Positions 33,370-42,090 of a stretch of DNA of 64,000 nucleotides are shown piece after piece. Position 1 is the first letter of the stretch. Every line of letters begins with the position of its first letter. Under the pieces are notes generated by a model. That model did no database searches, was not told the DNA's origin, and saw only the letters and a list, made by a program, of their open reading frames with translations. The translations under genes and the position numbers were made by a program. Source of the DNA: Streptomyces cyaneus (lineage in GTDB: Bacteria; Actinomycetota; Actinomycetes; Streptomycetales; Streptomycetaceae); the NCBI RefSeq assembly GCF_004028635.1, contig NZ_RQJW01000015.1:124001-188000 (forward strand), written 5' to 3'.

Positions 33370-35409
33370 ATGGCCACCCACCCCGAAGCCGCTGCTCTCC
33401 TCGCTCGCTCCCGTCGGCTCGGCGCCGATCCCCGTAACACCAACTACGCCGGCGGAAACGCTTCCGCCAAGGGCACCGACACCGACCCCGTCACCGGGGG
33501 TGATGTCGAGCTGATGTGGGTCAAGGGGTCAGGTGGTGATCTCGGGACGCTCACCGAGGCGGGGCTGGCGGTGTTGCGGCTGGATCGGATGCGGGCGCTC
33601 GTCGACGTCTACCCCGGCGTCGAGCGTGAGGACGAGATGGTCGCCGCCTTCGACTACTGCCTGCATGGGAAGGGTGGGGCGGCTCCGTCCATCGACACCG
33701 CCATGCACGGGCTCGTCGAGGCCGCGCACGTCGATCATCTGCATCCCGACTCCGGCATCGCGCTCGCCTGTGCCGCCGACGGCGAGAAGCTGACCGCCGA
33801 GTGTTTCGGTGACACCGTGGTGTGGGTGCCGTGGCGGCGGCCCGGGTTCCAGCTGGGGCTCGACATCGCCGCGGTCAAGGAGGCCAACCCGCAGGCGATC
33901 GGGTGCATCCTCGGCGGGCACGGCATCACCGCCTGGGGTGACACCTCCGAGGAGTGCGAGCGGAACTCGCTGCACATCATCCGCACCGCCGAGGCGCTTC
34001 TCGCCGAGCGCGGGAAGCCGGAGCCCTTCGGGCCGGTGATCGAGGGGTACGCGGCGCTCGGCGCGGTCGAGCGGCGGGAGCGGGCCGCGGCGCTGGCGCC
34101 GGTCATCCGCAGCATCGCCTCCCAGGACCGGCCGCAGGTCGGTCACTTCACCGACTCCGAGGTCGTCCTCGACTTCCTCGCGAGCGCCGAGCACCCGCGG
34201 CTCGCGGCCCTGGGCACCTCGTGCCCGGACCACTTCCTGCGGACCAAGGTCCGGCCGCTGGTCCTGGACCTGCCGCCCACCGCCGACCTCGACGAGGCCG
34301 TCGCCCGGCTCAAGGAGCTGCACGCCGAGTACCGCGAGGAGTACGCCGCCTACTACCGGCGGCACGCCCTGCCCGACTCCCCCGCCATGCGCGGCGCCGA
34401 CCCGGCGATCGTGCTGATCCCCGGGGTCGGCATGTTCAGCTTCGGCAAGGACAAGCAGACCGCCCGGGTGGCCGGCGAGTTCTATGTCAACGCCATCAAT
34501 GTGATGCGGGGTGCGGAGGCTGTCTCCACGTACGCGCCCATCGAGGAGTCCGAGAAGTTCCGTATCGAGTACTGGGCGCTCGAGGAGGCCAAGCTTCAGC
34601 GGATGCCGAAGCCCAAGCCGCTCGCGACGCGGGTCGCGCTGGTGACGGGCGCGGGCAGTGGAATCGGGAAGGCCATCGCGCAGCGGCTCGTCGCCGAGGG
34701 TGCGTGTGTGGTCGTCGCCGATCTGAACGCCGAGAACGCCCAGGCCGTCGCCGAGGAGCTCGGCGGGTCCGACAAGGCCGTCGCGGTGACGGTCGACGTC
34801 ACGTCCGAGGAGCAGATCGCCGAGGCCTTCAAGGCGGCCGTGCTGGCCTTCGGCGGGGTCGATCTGGTGGTCAACAACGCCGGTATCTCCATCTCCAAGC
34901 CGCTGCTGGAGACCTCGGCCAAGGACTGGGACCTCCAGCACGACATCATGGCGCGCGGTTCCTTCCTCGTGTCGAGGGAGGCGGCGCGCGTGATGATCGC
35001 TCAGGAGCTGGGCGGCGACATCGTCTACATCGCCTCCAAGAACGCCGTCTTCGCCGGGCCCAACAACATCGCCTACTCCGCCACCAAGGCCGACCAGGCC
35101 CATCAGGTACGGCTGCTCGCCGCCGAGTTGGGTGAGCACGGCATCCGCGTCAACGGGATCAACCCGGACGGTGTCGTGCGCGGGTCGGGCATCTTCGCCG
35201 GTGGCTGGGGGGCCAAGCGGGCCGCCGTCTACGGGGTCGAGGAGGAGAAGCTGGGCGAGTTCTACGCCCAGCGGACCATCCTCAAGCGCGAGGTGCTCCC
35301 CGACCATGTCGCGAACGCCGTCTTCGCTCTCACCGGCGGGGACCTGACCCACACCACCGGGCTGCACATCCCGGTCGACGCCGGCGTCGCGGCCGCCTTC
35401 CTGCGGTGA
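33370..35409 (+). CDS. rhaD: Bifunctional rhamnulose-1-phosphate aldolase / lactaldehyde dehydrogenase (RhaD-SDR fusion)
   Basis: 679 residues. The N-terminal ~390 form a class II aldolase (NTNYAGGNASAKG, LMWVKGSGGDLGTL, VDHLHPDSGIALA, ILGGHGITAWGD) with the zinc His residues. The C-terminal ~255 form an SDR domain (VTGAGSGIGKAI near 425, VNNAGIS, catalytic YSATK). The fusion cleaves L-rhamnulose-1-phosphate to DHAP and L-lactaldehyde and oxidises the aldehyde to L-lactate, which the downstream lutABC products use. The stop overlaps the rhaB GTG (GTGA). The first in-frame ATG at 33274 overlaps the repeat and is not the start. Confidence 0.92.
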   Translation: MATHPEAAALLARSRRLGADPRNTNYAGGNASAKGTDTDPVTGGDVELMWVKGSGGDLGTLTEAGLAVLRLDRMRALVDVYPGVEREDEMVAAFDYCLHGKGGAAPSIDTAMHGLVEAAHVDHLHPDSGIALACAADGEKLTAECFGDTVVWVPWRRPGFQLGLDIAAVKEANPQAIGCILGGHGITAWGDTSEECERNSLHIIRTAEALLAERGKPEPFGPVIEGYAALGAVERRERAAALAPVIRSIASQDRPQVGHFTDSEVVLDFLASAEHPRLAALGTSCPDHFLRTKVRPLVLDLPPTADLDEAVARLKELHAEYREEYAAYYRRHALPDSPAMRGADPAIVLIPGVGMFSFGKDKQTARVAGEFYVNAINVMRGAEAVSTYAPIEESEKFRIEYWALEEAKLQRMPKPKPLATRVALVTGAGSGIGKAIAQRLVAEGACVVVADLNAENAQAVAEELGGSDKAVAVTVDVTSEEQIAEAFKAAVLAFGGVDLVVNNAGISISKPLLETSAKDWDLQHDIMARGSFLVSREAARVMIAQELGGDIVYIASKNAVFAGPNNIAYSATKADQAHQVRLLAAELGEHGIRVNGINPDGVVRGSGIFAGGWGAKRAAVYGVEEEKLGEFYAQRTILKREVLPDHVANAVFALTGGDLTHTTGLHIPVDAGVAAAFLR

Positions 35410-36869
35410 GCGCGGCCGTGAAGTCGTACGCCGCGGTCGACCTGGGCGCGTCCAGTGGGCGTGTCATGGTCGGCCGCGTCGGCCCCGACAGCCTGGAGCT
35501 GACCGAGGCGCACCGCTTCCCGAACCGGCCCGTGCGGGTCCCCGAGGGGCTGCGCTGGGATGTCCTCGCTCTGTACGCGGGGGTGCTGGAGGGGCTGCGG
35601 GCGGCCGGTGCCCACAGCGGTGGACGACTCGACTCCGTCGGCATCGACAGCTGGGCCGTGGACTACGGGCTGCTGGACGCCGACGGGGCGCTGCTCGGCA
35701 ATCCCGTGCACTACCGCGACTCCCGCACGGAGGGGGTCGCGGAGAAGGTGTGGGCGACCGTCCCGGCGGATGAGTTGTACGCCGCGACCGGGTTGCAGTA
35801 CGCGCCCTTCAACACCCTGTACCAGCTGGCGGCGGCTCGGACCTCGGCTCAACTGCCGTACGCCGAGCGGCTGTTGCTCATCCCCGACCTCCTGACCTAC
35901 TGGCTCACGGGCCGGCAGGGCACCGAGCTCACCAACGCCTCCACCACCCAGCTGATCGACCCCCGCACACGCGACTGGTCGTACGACATCGCCTCCCGGC
36001 TCGGCATCGACCTGAGCCTGTTCGCGCCGCTCAGGCAGCCCGGCGATCCCGCGGGGGTGCTGCGTGGCGAGGTACTGGAGGAGACCGGGCTCGCCGGTCC
36101 GGTGCCGGTGACGGCGGTCGGGTCGCACGACACCGCGTCCGCCGTGGCCGCCGTCCCGGCCGAGGGCGAGCGGTTCGCGTACATCTGCACCGGCACCTGG
36201 TCGTTGGCGGGGCTCGAGCTGGGCGCCCCCGTGCTCACCGAGGAGAGCCGGGCCGCCAACTTCACCAATGAGCTGGGGCTGGACGGCACGGTCCGGTATC
36301 TGCGGAACATCATGGGGCTGTGGCTGCTCCAGGAGTGCGTACGGGCATGGGGGGACCCTGAGCTGGGCGAGCTGCTGCTCGACGCGTCCAAGGTGCCGGC
36401 GCTGCGGTCGGTCGTGGACGCGGGGGACGCGGCGTTCCTGGCGCCGGGGCGGATGCCGGAGCGGATCGCCGAGGCGTGCCGTGCCTCGGGGCAGCCGGTG
36501 CCCGCCTCGCCCGCCGAGATCACGCGCTGCATCCTCGACTCGCTCGCCCTCGCCCACCGCAGGGCGATCGCCGAGGCGCAGCGGCTGGCCGACCATCCGG
36601 TGGACGTCGTGCATGTCGTCGGGGGCGGCACGCGCAACGCGCTGCTGTGCCAGCTGACCGCCGACGCCTGCGGGCTGCCGGTCGTGGCCGGCCCGACCGA
36701 GGCGGCCGCCCTCGGGAACGTCCTCGTCCAGGCCCGGGCCCACGGGCTGGTCGGCGACCTGGCGGACGGGCGGCGACTGCTCACCCGTACGCAGCCGTTG
36801 ACCCGGTACGAGCCGCGGGGGGACGCGGCGCGCTGGAGCGAGGCGGAGGCCCGGCTCACCCGAGGGTGA
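35406..36869 (+). CDS. rhaB: Rhamnulokinase
   Basis: 487 residues from a GTG overlapping the rhaD stop. FGGY-family kinase: AAVDLGASSGRVMVG (phosphate loop), GIDSWAVDYGLLD, NTLYQLAA, ATQLIDP-like TTQLIDPRTRDW, VGSHDTASAV with the catalytic Asp, ICTGTWSLAGLE and VVGGGTRNALLCQLTAD. It phosphorylates L-rhamnulose at C1. It is placed after the aldolase, but the enzyme acts before it. Confidence 0.94.
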   Translation: MSAAVKSYAAVDLGASSGRVMVGRVGPDSLELTEAHRFPNRPVRVPEGLRWDVLALYAGVLEGLRAAGAHSGGRLDSVGIDSWAVDYGLLDADGALLGNPVHYRDSRTEGVAEKVWATVPADELYAATGLQYAPFNTLYQLAAARTSAQLPYAERLLLIPDLLTYWLTGRQGTELTNASTTQLIDPRTRDWSYDIASRLGIDLSLFAPLRQPGDPAGVLRGEVLEETGLAGPVPVTAVGSHDTASAVAAVPAEGERFAYICTGTWSLAGLELGAPVLTEESRAANFTNELGLDGTVRYLRNIMGLWLLQECVRAWGDPELGELLLDASKVPALRSVVDAGDAAFLAPGRMPERIAEACRASGQPVPASPAEITRCILDSLALAHRRAIAEAQRLADHPVDVVHVVGGGTRNALLCQLTADACGLPVVAGPTEAAALGNVLVQARAHGLVGDLADGRRLLTRTQPLTRYEPRGDAARWSEAEARLTRG

Positions 36870-36935
36870 ACCTCACCCGACGGTGAGCGGGGTCTCCCCC
36901 GGGCCGCGCTGCCGCATTACCCTGCACTCATCCGA

Positions 36936-36945
36936 TGATCGATCA
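36936..36945. promoter_or_regulatory. Palindrome TGATCGATCA upstream of lutA
   Basis: A perfect 10-bp palindrome in the 88-bp gap between rhaB and lutA, just before the AAGGAG site. It may be an operator giving lutABC its own control; short palindromes also occur by chance. Confidence 0.25.
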
Positions 36946-36957
36946 CAAGGAGCCGCG

Positions 36958-37713
36958 ATGCGTGTCGCCCTGTTCCTGACCTGTGTCAACGACACGCTCT
37001 ATCCGGACACCGGGCGCGCCGTGGTGAAACTGCTGACCAGACTGGGCGTCGAGGTCGACTTCCCGATGGCCCAGACCTGTTGCGGGCAGGCCCACTACAA
37101 CACCGGATACCGGCACGAGGCCGAGCCGCTGGCCCGGCATTTCTCCGATGTCTTCGGCGAGTACGAGGCGATCGTCACCCCGTCCGGGTCGTGCGGGGCG
37201 ATGGTGCGGGAGCTGTATCCGCGGATGGGTGAGCGGGCCCGGGCCGAGGGGCGCGGAGACACCCTCTCCGCGACGCTGGCGCCCGTGGTGCCGAAGACGT
37301 ACGAGCTGACGGAGTTCCTGGTGGATGTGCTGGGGGTGACGGACGTCGGGGCGTACTACCCGCACAAGGTGACCTATCACCCGACCTGCCACGGGCTGCG
37401 CGGACTGGGACTCGGCGACCGGCCCCGGCGGCTGCTCCAGGCCGTCAAGGGACTGGAGTTGGTGGAGCTGCCGGGCGCCGAGGAGTGTTGTGGGTTCGGG
37501 GGCACCTTCGCGCTGAAGAACTCCGATGTCTCGGCGGCGATGGGCGCGGACAAGGTCCGCAACGCCGAGTCGACGGGCGCCGAGGTGCTGTGCGCGGCCG
37601 ACAACTCCTGTCTGATGCACATCGGCGGGACCATGGCCCGGCTGCGCACGGGCATGCGGCCGGTGCACATCGCGGAGATCCTGGCGAGCACGGAGGAGGA
37701 ACCGGCCGTATGA
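36958..37713 (+). CDS. lutA: L-lactate dehydrogenase complex subunit LutA (CCG-domain Fe-S protein)
   Basis: 251 residues; ATG 36958 follows AAGGAG. Two CCG-type cysteine motifs (FPMAQTCCGQAHYNTG, ELPGAEECCGFGGTF) and additional Cys (TPSGSCGAMV, YHPTCHGLRG) are those of LutA/LldE/GlcF subunits. With LutB and LutC it oxidises L-lactate to pyruvate at the membrane side of the cytoplasm. The stop overlaps the lutB ATG (ATGA). Confidence 0.92.
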   Translation: MRVALFLTCVNDTLYPDTGRAVVKLLTRLGVEVDFPMAQTCCGQAHYNTGYRHEAEPLARHFSDVFGEYEAIVTPSGSCGAMVRELYPRMGERARAEGRGDTLSATLAPVVPKTYELTEFLVDVLGVTDVGAYYPHKVTYHPTCHGLRGLGLGDRPRRLLQAVKGLELVELPGAEECCGFGGTFALKNSDVSAAMGADKVRNAESTGAEVLCAADNSCLMHIGGTMARLRTGMRPVHIAEILASTEEEPAV

Positions 37714-39197
37714 GCGGGACATTCGTGGGGATGCCGGCCTTTCCGAAGGCCGCGCACGAGGCCGTGCACGACCAGACCCTGCGCGGCAACCTGCGGCACG
37801 CCACGCACACCATCCGCGCCAAGCGGGCGAACGCCGTCGCGGAGGTGTCCGACTGGGCGGCGCTGCGGGAGGCCGGGAAGCGGATCAAGGACCATACGCT
37901 GCGTCATCTCGACCGCTATCTCGTGCAGTTGGAGGAGTCGGTCACGGCGGCGGGCGGTACGGTCCACTGGGCCGCCGACGCCGACGAGGCCAACCGGATC
38001 GTGGCCGACCTCGTCAAGGCGACCGGTGAGTCGGAGGTCGTCAAGGTCAAGTCGATGGCCACGCAGGAGATCGGGCTGAACGAAGCCCTGGAGGCGGAGG
38101 GCATCCGCGCCTACGAGACCGATCTCGCCGAGCTGATCGTGCAGTTGGGCAAGGACCGGCCCTCGCACATCCTCGTCCCGGCGATCCACCGCAACCGGGG
38201 CGAGATCCGCGACATCTTCCGCAAGGAGATGAGCGAGTGGGGCCGCCCGGCCCCGGAAGGCCTGACCGACACACCCGCCGAACTCGCCGAGGCGGCCCGG
38301 CTGCACCTGCGCGAGAAGTTCCTGCGGGCCAAGGTCGGCATCTCCGGCGCCAACTTCATGGTCGCCGAGACCGGCACGCTCGTGGTCGTGGAGTCCGAGG
38401 GCAACGGCCGGATGTGTCTCACCCTCCCCGAGACGCTGATCTCGGTCGTCGGCATCGAGAAGATCGTGCCCACGTGGCGGGACCTGGAAGTGTTCCTGCA
38501 GACACTCCCCCGCTCCTCCACCGCCGAGCGCATGAACCCGTACACGTCGACATGGACGGGTACGACGGACTCCGAGACGGCTGACGGACCGCGGAACTTC
38601 CACCTCGTCCTGCTCGACAACGGCCGCACCGACACCCTCGCCGACGAGGTCGGCCGCCAGGCCCTGCGGTGCATCCGCTGCTCGGCGTGCCTCAACGTCT
38701 GCCCGGTGTACGAGCGGGCCGGCGGGCATGCTTACGGCTCGGTCTACCCGGGCCCGATCGGCGCCATCCTCAGCCCTCAACTGAGGGGCGTGACAAGCGA
38801 GATCGATGCCTCGCTGCCGTATGCGTCGACGCTGTGCGGCGCCTGCTACGACGTGTGCCCGGTCGCCATCGACATCCCCGAGGTGCTGGTGCATCTGCGG
38901 GAACGGGTCGTGGAGGGCGGCCAGGTCACCGCACAGGGCAACAAGGTGGTGCTGAAGCCCGCGAAGGGGCATGCCGCCGAGCGGGCCGCGATGCGGGCGG
39001 CGCGCTGGGCGTTCAGCCACCCGGGTGCCCTACGCGCCGGTCAGCGCCTCGCCTCGCGCACCCGCCGCCTGCATCCGCGGTCGCTGCCGGGCCCGGGCAA
39101 GGCGTGGAGCGACAGCCGGGATCTGCCGGCGGTGCCCGCGGAGCCCTTCCGGGACTGGTGGCAGCGGACGAACGGTGGAAAGGACGGCGCCAAGTGA
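37710..39197 (+). CDS. lutB: L-lactate dehydrogenase complex subunit LutB (4Fe-4S ferredoxin protein)
   Basis: 495 residues. N-terminal DUF162/LUD domain (TLRHLDRYLVQLEESVTAAG, VKVKSMATQEIGLNEAL, GISGANFMVAETGTLVVVES), then two 4Fe-4S clusters: CIRCSACLNVCPVY (near 320) and CGACYDVCPVAID (near 374), and a C-terminal WAFSHPG helix region. It is coupled by overlaps with both neighbours (ATGA before, GTGA after). Electron-transfer subunit of L-lactate oxidation. Confidence 0.93.
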   Translation: MSGTFVGMPAFPKAAHEAVHDQTLRGNLRHATHTIRAKRANAVAEVSDWAALREAGKRIKDHTLRHLDRYLVQLEESVTAAGGTVHWAADADEANRIVADLVKATGESEVVKVKSMATQEIGLNEALEAEGIRAYETDLAELIVQLGKDRPSHILVPAIHRNRGEIRDIFRKEMSEWGRPAPEGLTDTPAELAEAARLHLREKFLRAKVGISGANFMVAETGTLVVVESEGNGRMCLTLPETLISVVGIEKIVPTWRDLEVFLQTLPRSSTAERMNPYTSTWTGTTDSETADGPRNFHLVLLDNGRTDTLADEVGRQALRCIRCSACLNVCPVYERAGGHAYGSVYPGPIGAILSPQLRGVTSEIDASLPYASTLCGACYDVCPVAIDIPEVLVHLRERVVEGGQVTAQGNKVVLKPAKGHAAERAAMRAARWAFSHPGALRAGQRLASRTRRLHPRSLPGPGKAWSDSRDLPAVPAEPFRDWWQRTNGGKDGAK

Positions 39198-39868
39198 GCA
39201 GCAGGGAACGGATCCTGGGCCGGGTGCGGCGCGCGCTGGCGGACGTACGACAGGACGACACTCCCCCAGTGCCTGAAGGGCCTGGGAGGGACCCCCAGTA
39301 CGAGCAGGCCGTTCCGCGTGACTATCTGCGCGAGCACGGGGAGCGCAGTGTCGCGGAGACGGTCGATCTGCTGGCCGAGAACCTGGCGGACTACCGGGCG
39401 ATCGTGCACCGCTGCACGGCCGCCGATCTCGCGGCGACGATCGCCGGGATGCTCGCCGCGCGAGGTGCGAAGACGGTGCTCGTGCCGCCGGGGCTGGAGC
39501 CCGAGTGGCTCTCGGCGACCGACGCCGAGCGGATCCCGGACCGGGCCGAGAGCACCCCGCACGAACTGGACCGGATCGACAGTGTGGTCACGGCCTGCGC
39601 GGTGGCCGTCGCCGAGACCGGCACCATCGTCCTGGACGGCTCGGCCGACCAGGGCCGTCGCCGGATCACCCTCGTCCCCGACCACCACATCTGTGTCGTA
39701 CGGGTCCCCGAACAGGTCGTCTCCTCCGTCCCGCAGGCCCTCGAACGCCTCGATCCGGCCCGCCCGTTGACGTGGATCTCCGGCCCGTCGGCGACCAGCG
39801 ACATCGAGCTGGACCGGGTCGAAGGGGTGCACGGTCCGCGCACGCTGGAGGTCGTCCTGGTCGGCTGA
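39194..39868 (+). CDS. lutC: L-lactate dehydrogenase complex subunit LutC (LUD domain)
   Basis: 224 residues from GTG 39194, overlapping the lutB stop. LUD-family features: SSRERILGRVRRAL, VLVPPGLEPEWL, VAVAETGTIVLDGSADQGRR, VVRVPEQVVSSVPQAL and WISGPSATSDIELDRVEGVH. Third subunit of the lactate oxidation complex. Last gene of the plus-strand run that starts at rhaI. The next gene is convergent, 10 bp away. Confidence 0.92.
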   Translation: MSSRERILGRVRRALADVRQDDTPPVPEGPGRDPQYEQAVPRDYLREHGERSVAETVDLLAENLADYRAIVHRCTAADLAATIAGMLAARGAKTVLVPPGLEPEWLSATDAERIPDRAESTPHELDRIDSVVTACAVAVAETGTIVLDGSADQGRRRITLVPDHHICVVRVPEQVVSSVPQALERLDPARPLTWISGPSATSDIELDRVEGVHGPRTLEVVLVG

Positions 39869-39878
39869 GGCCGTCGTC

Positions 39879-41417
39879 TCAGAGGTCCCGCTGCTCCAGG
39901 GGGCGCACCGCCGGGCCCTGCACCACATGGCCGTCCGGATCGAAGCGGGAGCCGTGGCACGGGCATTCCCAGGCCCGTTCGGCGCGGTTGAACGCCACGA
40001 GGCAGCCCAGGTGCGTGCACTTCGCGGAGACGGCGTGCACCTTCCCGTCCTCGTCGCGGTGGACGGCGCAGCGTTTCCCGGACACGTGGACGACGGCGCC
40101 GTCGCCGGGGGCGATCTCGTCCACCGACATGGCCGAGGGGCCCGGCAGGTGCTGGAGCCGGTCGCCGACGAAGTGGCGTGCCACGTCGGCCTGGTGTTTG
40201 AGGAAGTCCTTCCCCTCGCGCAGGACGGACGTCACGCGGCGCGGGTCGTAGAGGTCGCTCCACGTGTTCTCGCGGCCGGTGATCAGATCGCACAGCAGGC
40301 GGCCGGCCATGATGCCGCTCGCGAGTCCCCAGCCGCCGAAGCCGGTGGCCACGTAGGTGTGCCGGCTCCCGGGGTGCAGCGGGCCGACGAGGGGAACGGA
40401 GTCGGTGGGGTCGTTGTCCTGCGTGGCCCACCGGTGCGTGAAGTCGAGGTCTCCGAAGCGCTCCACCGCCCACGCGGACAGGGTGTCGAACCGCGCCTCG
40501 ACATCGTCGCCGGTGCCCGGGGTGAAGTGCTCTCCGGTGACGATGAGCAGGCGCTTGCCGTCCCCGTAAGGTGCCGTGCGCACGGAGCGGGTGTTCTGCT
40601 CGGGGGTGATGTACATGCCGATCGGAGCGGCGGCCGTCTCGAGGGGAGCGGTGACCACGAGCTCGCGTCGGGGCGAGAGCCGGGTGAACAGCAGGGCCCG
40701 GTCGAAGATCGGATAGTGGGTGGCGACCACGACGGAGCGCGCGGTCACCTTCACACCCTCCTCGGTCGTGAGCACACACCGCTCGCCCTCCGAGAGACCG
40801 ACCACACGCGTGTGCTCGTACACCCGGCCACCCCGGCGGCGCAGGTCCTCGGCCAGCGCCAGCAGGTATTTACGGGGGTGGAACTGCGCCTGCTCCTCGA
40901 CCCGGACCGCGCCCGCGACCGGGAACGGCAGGTCCGTGTCGGTCACGTACTCGGCGGGCAGACCCGCCTCCCGGGCCGCGGTGGCCTCGGCCCGCAGTTC
41001 GTCGGTGCGGTCGCCGTCCTCGACGTAGGTGTACGCCGCCCTGCCCTCCCAGTCGCAGTCGACGCCGAGCGCGTCCGCGGTCTCGGCGGCGTGCCGGATC
41101 GCGTCCATCTGCGAGGCCGCGAACAGACGCGCCCCCTCCTTGCCGCGGGTGCGGCGGAGCCGGTCGTAGATCAAGGTGTGCTGGGCGCTCAGCTTGGCCG
41201 TCGTGTGCCCGGTGACGCCGGCCGCGACCCGGTCCGCCTCCAGCAGGGCGACGCCGTGGCCGCGCCGAGCCAGCTCCCAGGCCGTGCTGAGCCCGGCGAT
41301 GCCCGCACCCACCACGGCGACCTCGACCGTGAGGTCACCGTCCGGTGGGGGTGCGAGGTCGCCGGGCGGCGCCGTCTCGATCCAGTACGACGTGTGGCTG
41401 CGGCCGTGATCGTCCAT
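39879..41417 (-). CDS. FAD-dependent oxidoreductase with C-terminal Rieske [2Fe-2S] domain
   Basis: 512 residues. A DadA/glycine-oxidase-like FAD domain (VAVVGAGIAGLSTAWELARR, LEADRVAAGVTGHTTAK, ATGFGGWGLASGIMAGRL) is followed by a C-terminal Rieske domain with CTHLGC (about 471-476) and CPCHGS (about 487-492). This fusion is common in actinobacteria, sometimes annotated as iron-sulfur oxidoreductase; the substrate is unknown. The start at 41417 (MDDHGRS) is tentative, because the frame stays open through a GC-rich repeat to 42071 and no clear ribosome binding site was found. Confidence 0.82.
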   Translation of the reverse strand: MDDHGRSHTSYWIETAPPGDLAPPPDGDLTVEVAVVGAGIAGLSTAWELARRGHGVALLEADRVAAGVTGHTTAKLSAQHTLIYDRLRRTRGKEGARLFAASQMDAIRHAAETADALGVDCDWEGRAAYTYVEDGDRTDELRAEATAAREAGLPAEYVTDTDLPFPVAGAVRVEEQAQFHPRKYLLALAEDLRRRGGRVYEHTRVVGLSEGERCVLTTEEGVKVTARSVVVATHYPIFDRALLFTRLSPRRELVVTAPLETAAAPIGMYITPEQNTRSVRTAPYGDGKRLLIVTGEHFTPGTGDDVEARFDTLSAWAVERFGDLDFTHRWATQDNDPTDSVPLVGPLHPGSRHTYVATGFGGWGLASGIMAGRLLCDLITGRENTWSDLYDPRRVTSVLREGKDFLKHQADVARHFVGDRLQHLPGPSAMSVDEIAPGDGAVVHVSGKRCAVHRDEDGKVHAVSAKCTHLGCLVAFNRAERAWECPCHGSRFDPDGHVVQGPAVRPLEQRDL

Positions 41418-41653
41418 GGCGGCCGAGTTCCCCGCACCGGCTGGGCCACACGACGGCCGCCGGTCGACGAAGGGGATCCGTTCCTCACGGACCCTGTCCG
41501 GGTCGGTCGTGGGGGGGGACGCAGGGTCGCCGTACGGCGACAGGTGCGAGGCGGCCATCCGTGTGTTCCGCCCGGTGGGTCTGGGGGCGGCCGCAGGACG
41601 ATGTGCTGGGAGCCCGGTGGGCCCGGGCGGGCCGGGTAGGCCCGAAGGCGGGA

Positions 41654-41687
41654 TAGGCCCGGAGGCCAGGTAGGCCCGGAGGCCAGG
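41654..41687. repeat. Tandem repeat, 17-bp unit, two copies
   Basis: TAGGCCCGGAGGCCAGG at 41654-41670 is repeated exactly at 41671-41687, and a third partial copy (TAGGCCCGG) begins at 41688. It is part of the larger 41.59-41.86 kb minisatellite. Confidence 0.85.
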
Positions 41688-41760
41688 TAGGCCCGGTGGG
41701 CCGGTGGCCGGGTGGGCGCGGTGGGCGCGGTGGGCCGGTGGGCCGGGTAGGCCCGGTAGG

Positions 41761-41808
41761 CCGGCGGGCCGGCGGGCCGGCGGGCCGGCGGGCCGGCGGG
41801 CCGGCGGC
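41761..41808. repeat. Tandem octamer repeat CCGGCGGG, six copies
   Basis: CCGGCGGG is repeated five times without error from 41761 to 41800, followed by CCGGCGGC. Such a run can change length by replication slippage. Confidence 0.9.
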
Positions 41809-41851
41809 CGAGTAGGCCGGCGGACCGGTGGCCGAGTAGGCCGGCGGACCG
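41806..41851. repeat. Tandem repeat with 24-bp period, two copies
   Basis: The 22-bp block at 41806-41827 (beginning GGCCGAGTAGGCCGG) recurs exactly at 41830-41851, separated by GT. It directly follows the octamer run. Confidence 0.88.
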
Positions 41852-42090
41852 AATGGGCCAACTGGCCCGCATGGACTAGGTGGCCCCGGGTGGTCCGGGG
41901 GCCGGGTGTGGTCGCCGCCAGGATGCGGTACGCCGACTGGCGGCGGCCGTGCACGGAGGGCGCCATGGGCCGGCCGAACCTCGGGGGGGGCGTCCGCGCC
42001 GACCTCGCACGGCACCATCGTCGAGGGGTGCGGCGCCGGCTGCCGTGGTGAGCACCGCATCTCCCCCGCACCCCTTTGCCCTGAGCGGGA

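Larger units (their letters stand above)
41418..42090. other. Gene-poor 670-bp gap containing tandem repeats
   Basis: No convincing gene. Frames are open on both strands only because the sequence is almost pure G/C; they would encode Pro/Arg/Ala-Gly low-complexity peptides. The gap carries three tandem-repeat tracts described separately, and would hold the promoter of the Rieske-FAD gene. Confidence 0.6.

Noticed and set aside
36872..36887. CTCACC-CGAC-GGTGAG hairpin after rhaB as a terminator
   Set aside because: Six-base stem without a T-run; might be a weak pause, but readthrough into lutABC is more consistent with the pathway.
41761..41808. CRISPR array
   Set aside because: The 8-bp units are directly adjacent with no spacers; a simple tandem repeat.
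41485..42060. Collagen-like or antifreeze-like repeat protein in the GC-rich tract
   Set aside because: All frames across simple repeats stay open because stop codons are AT-rich; no start signal, and composition follows the DNA repeats.
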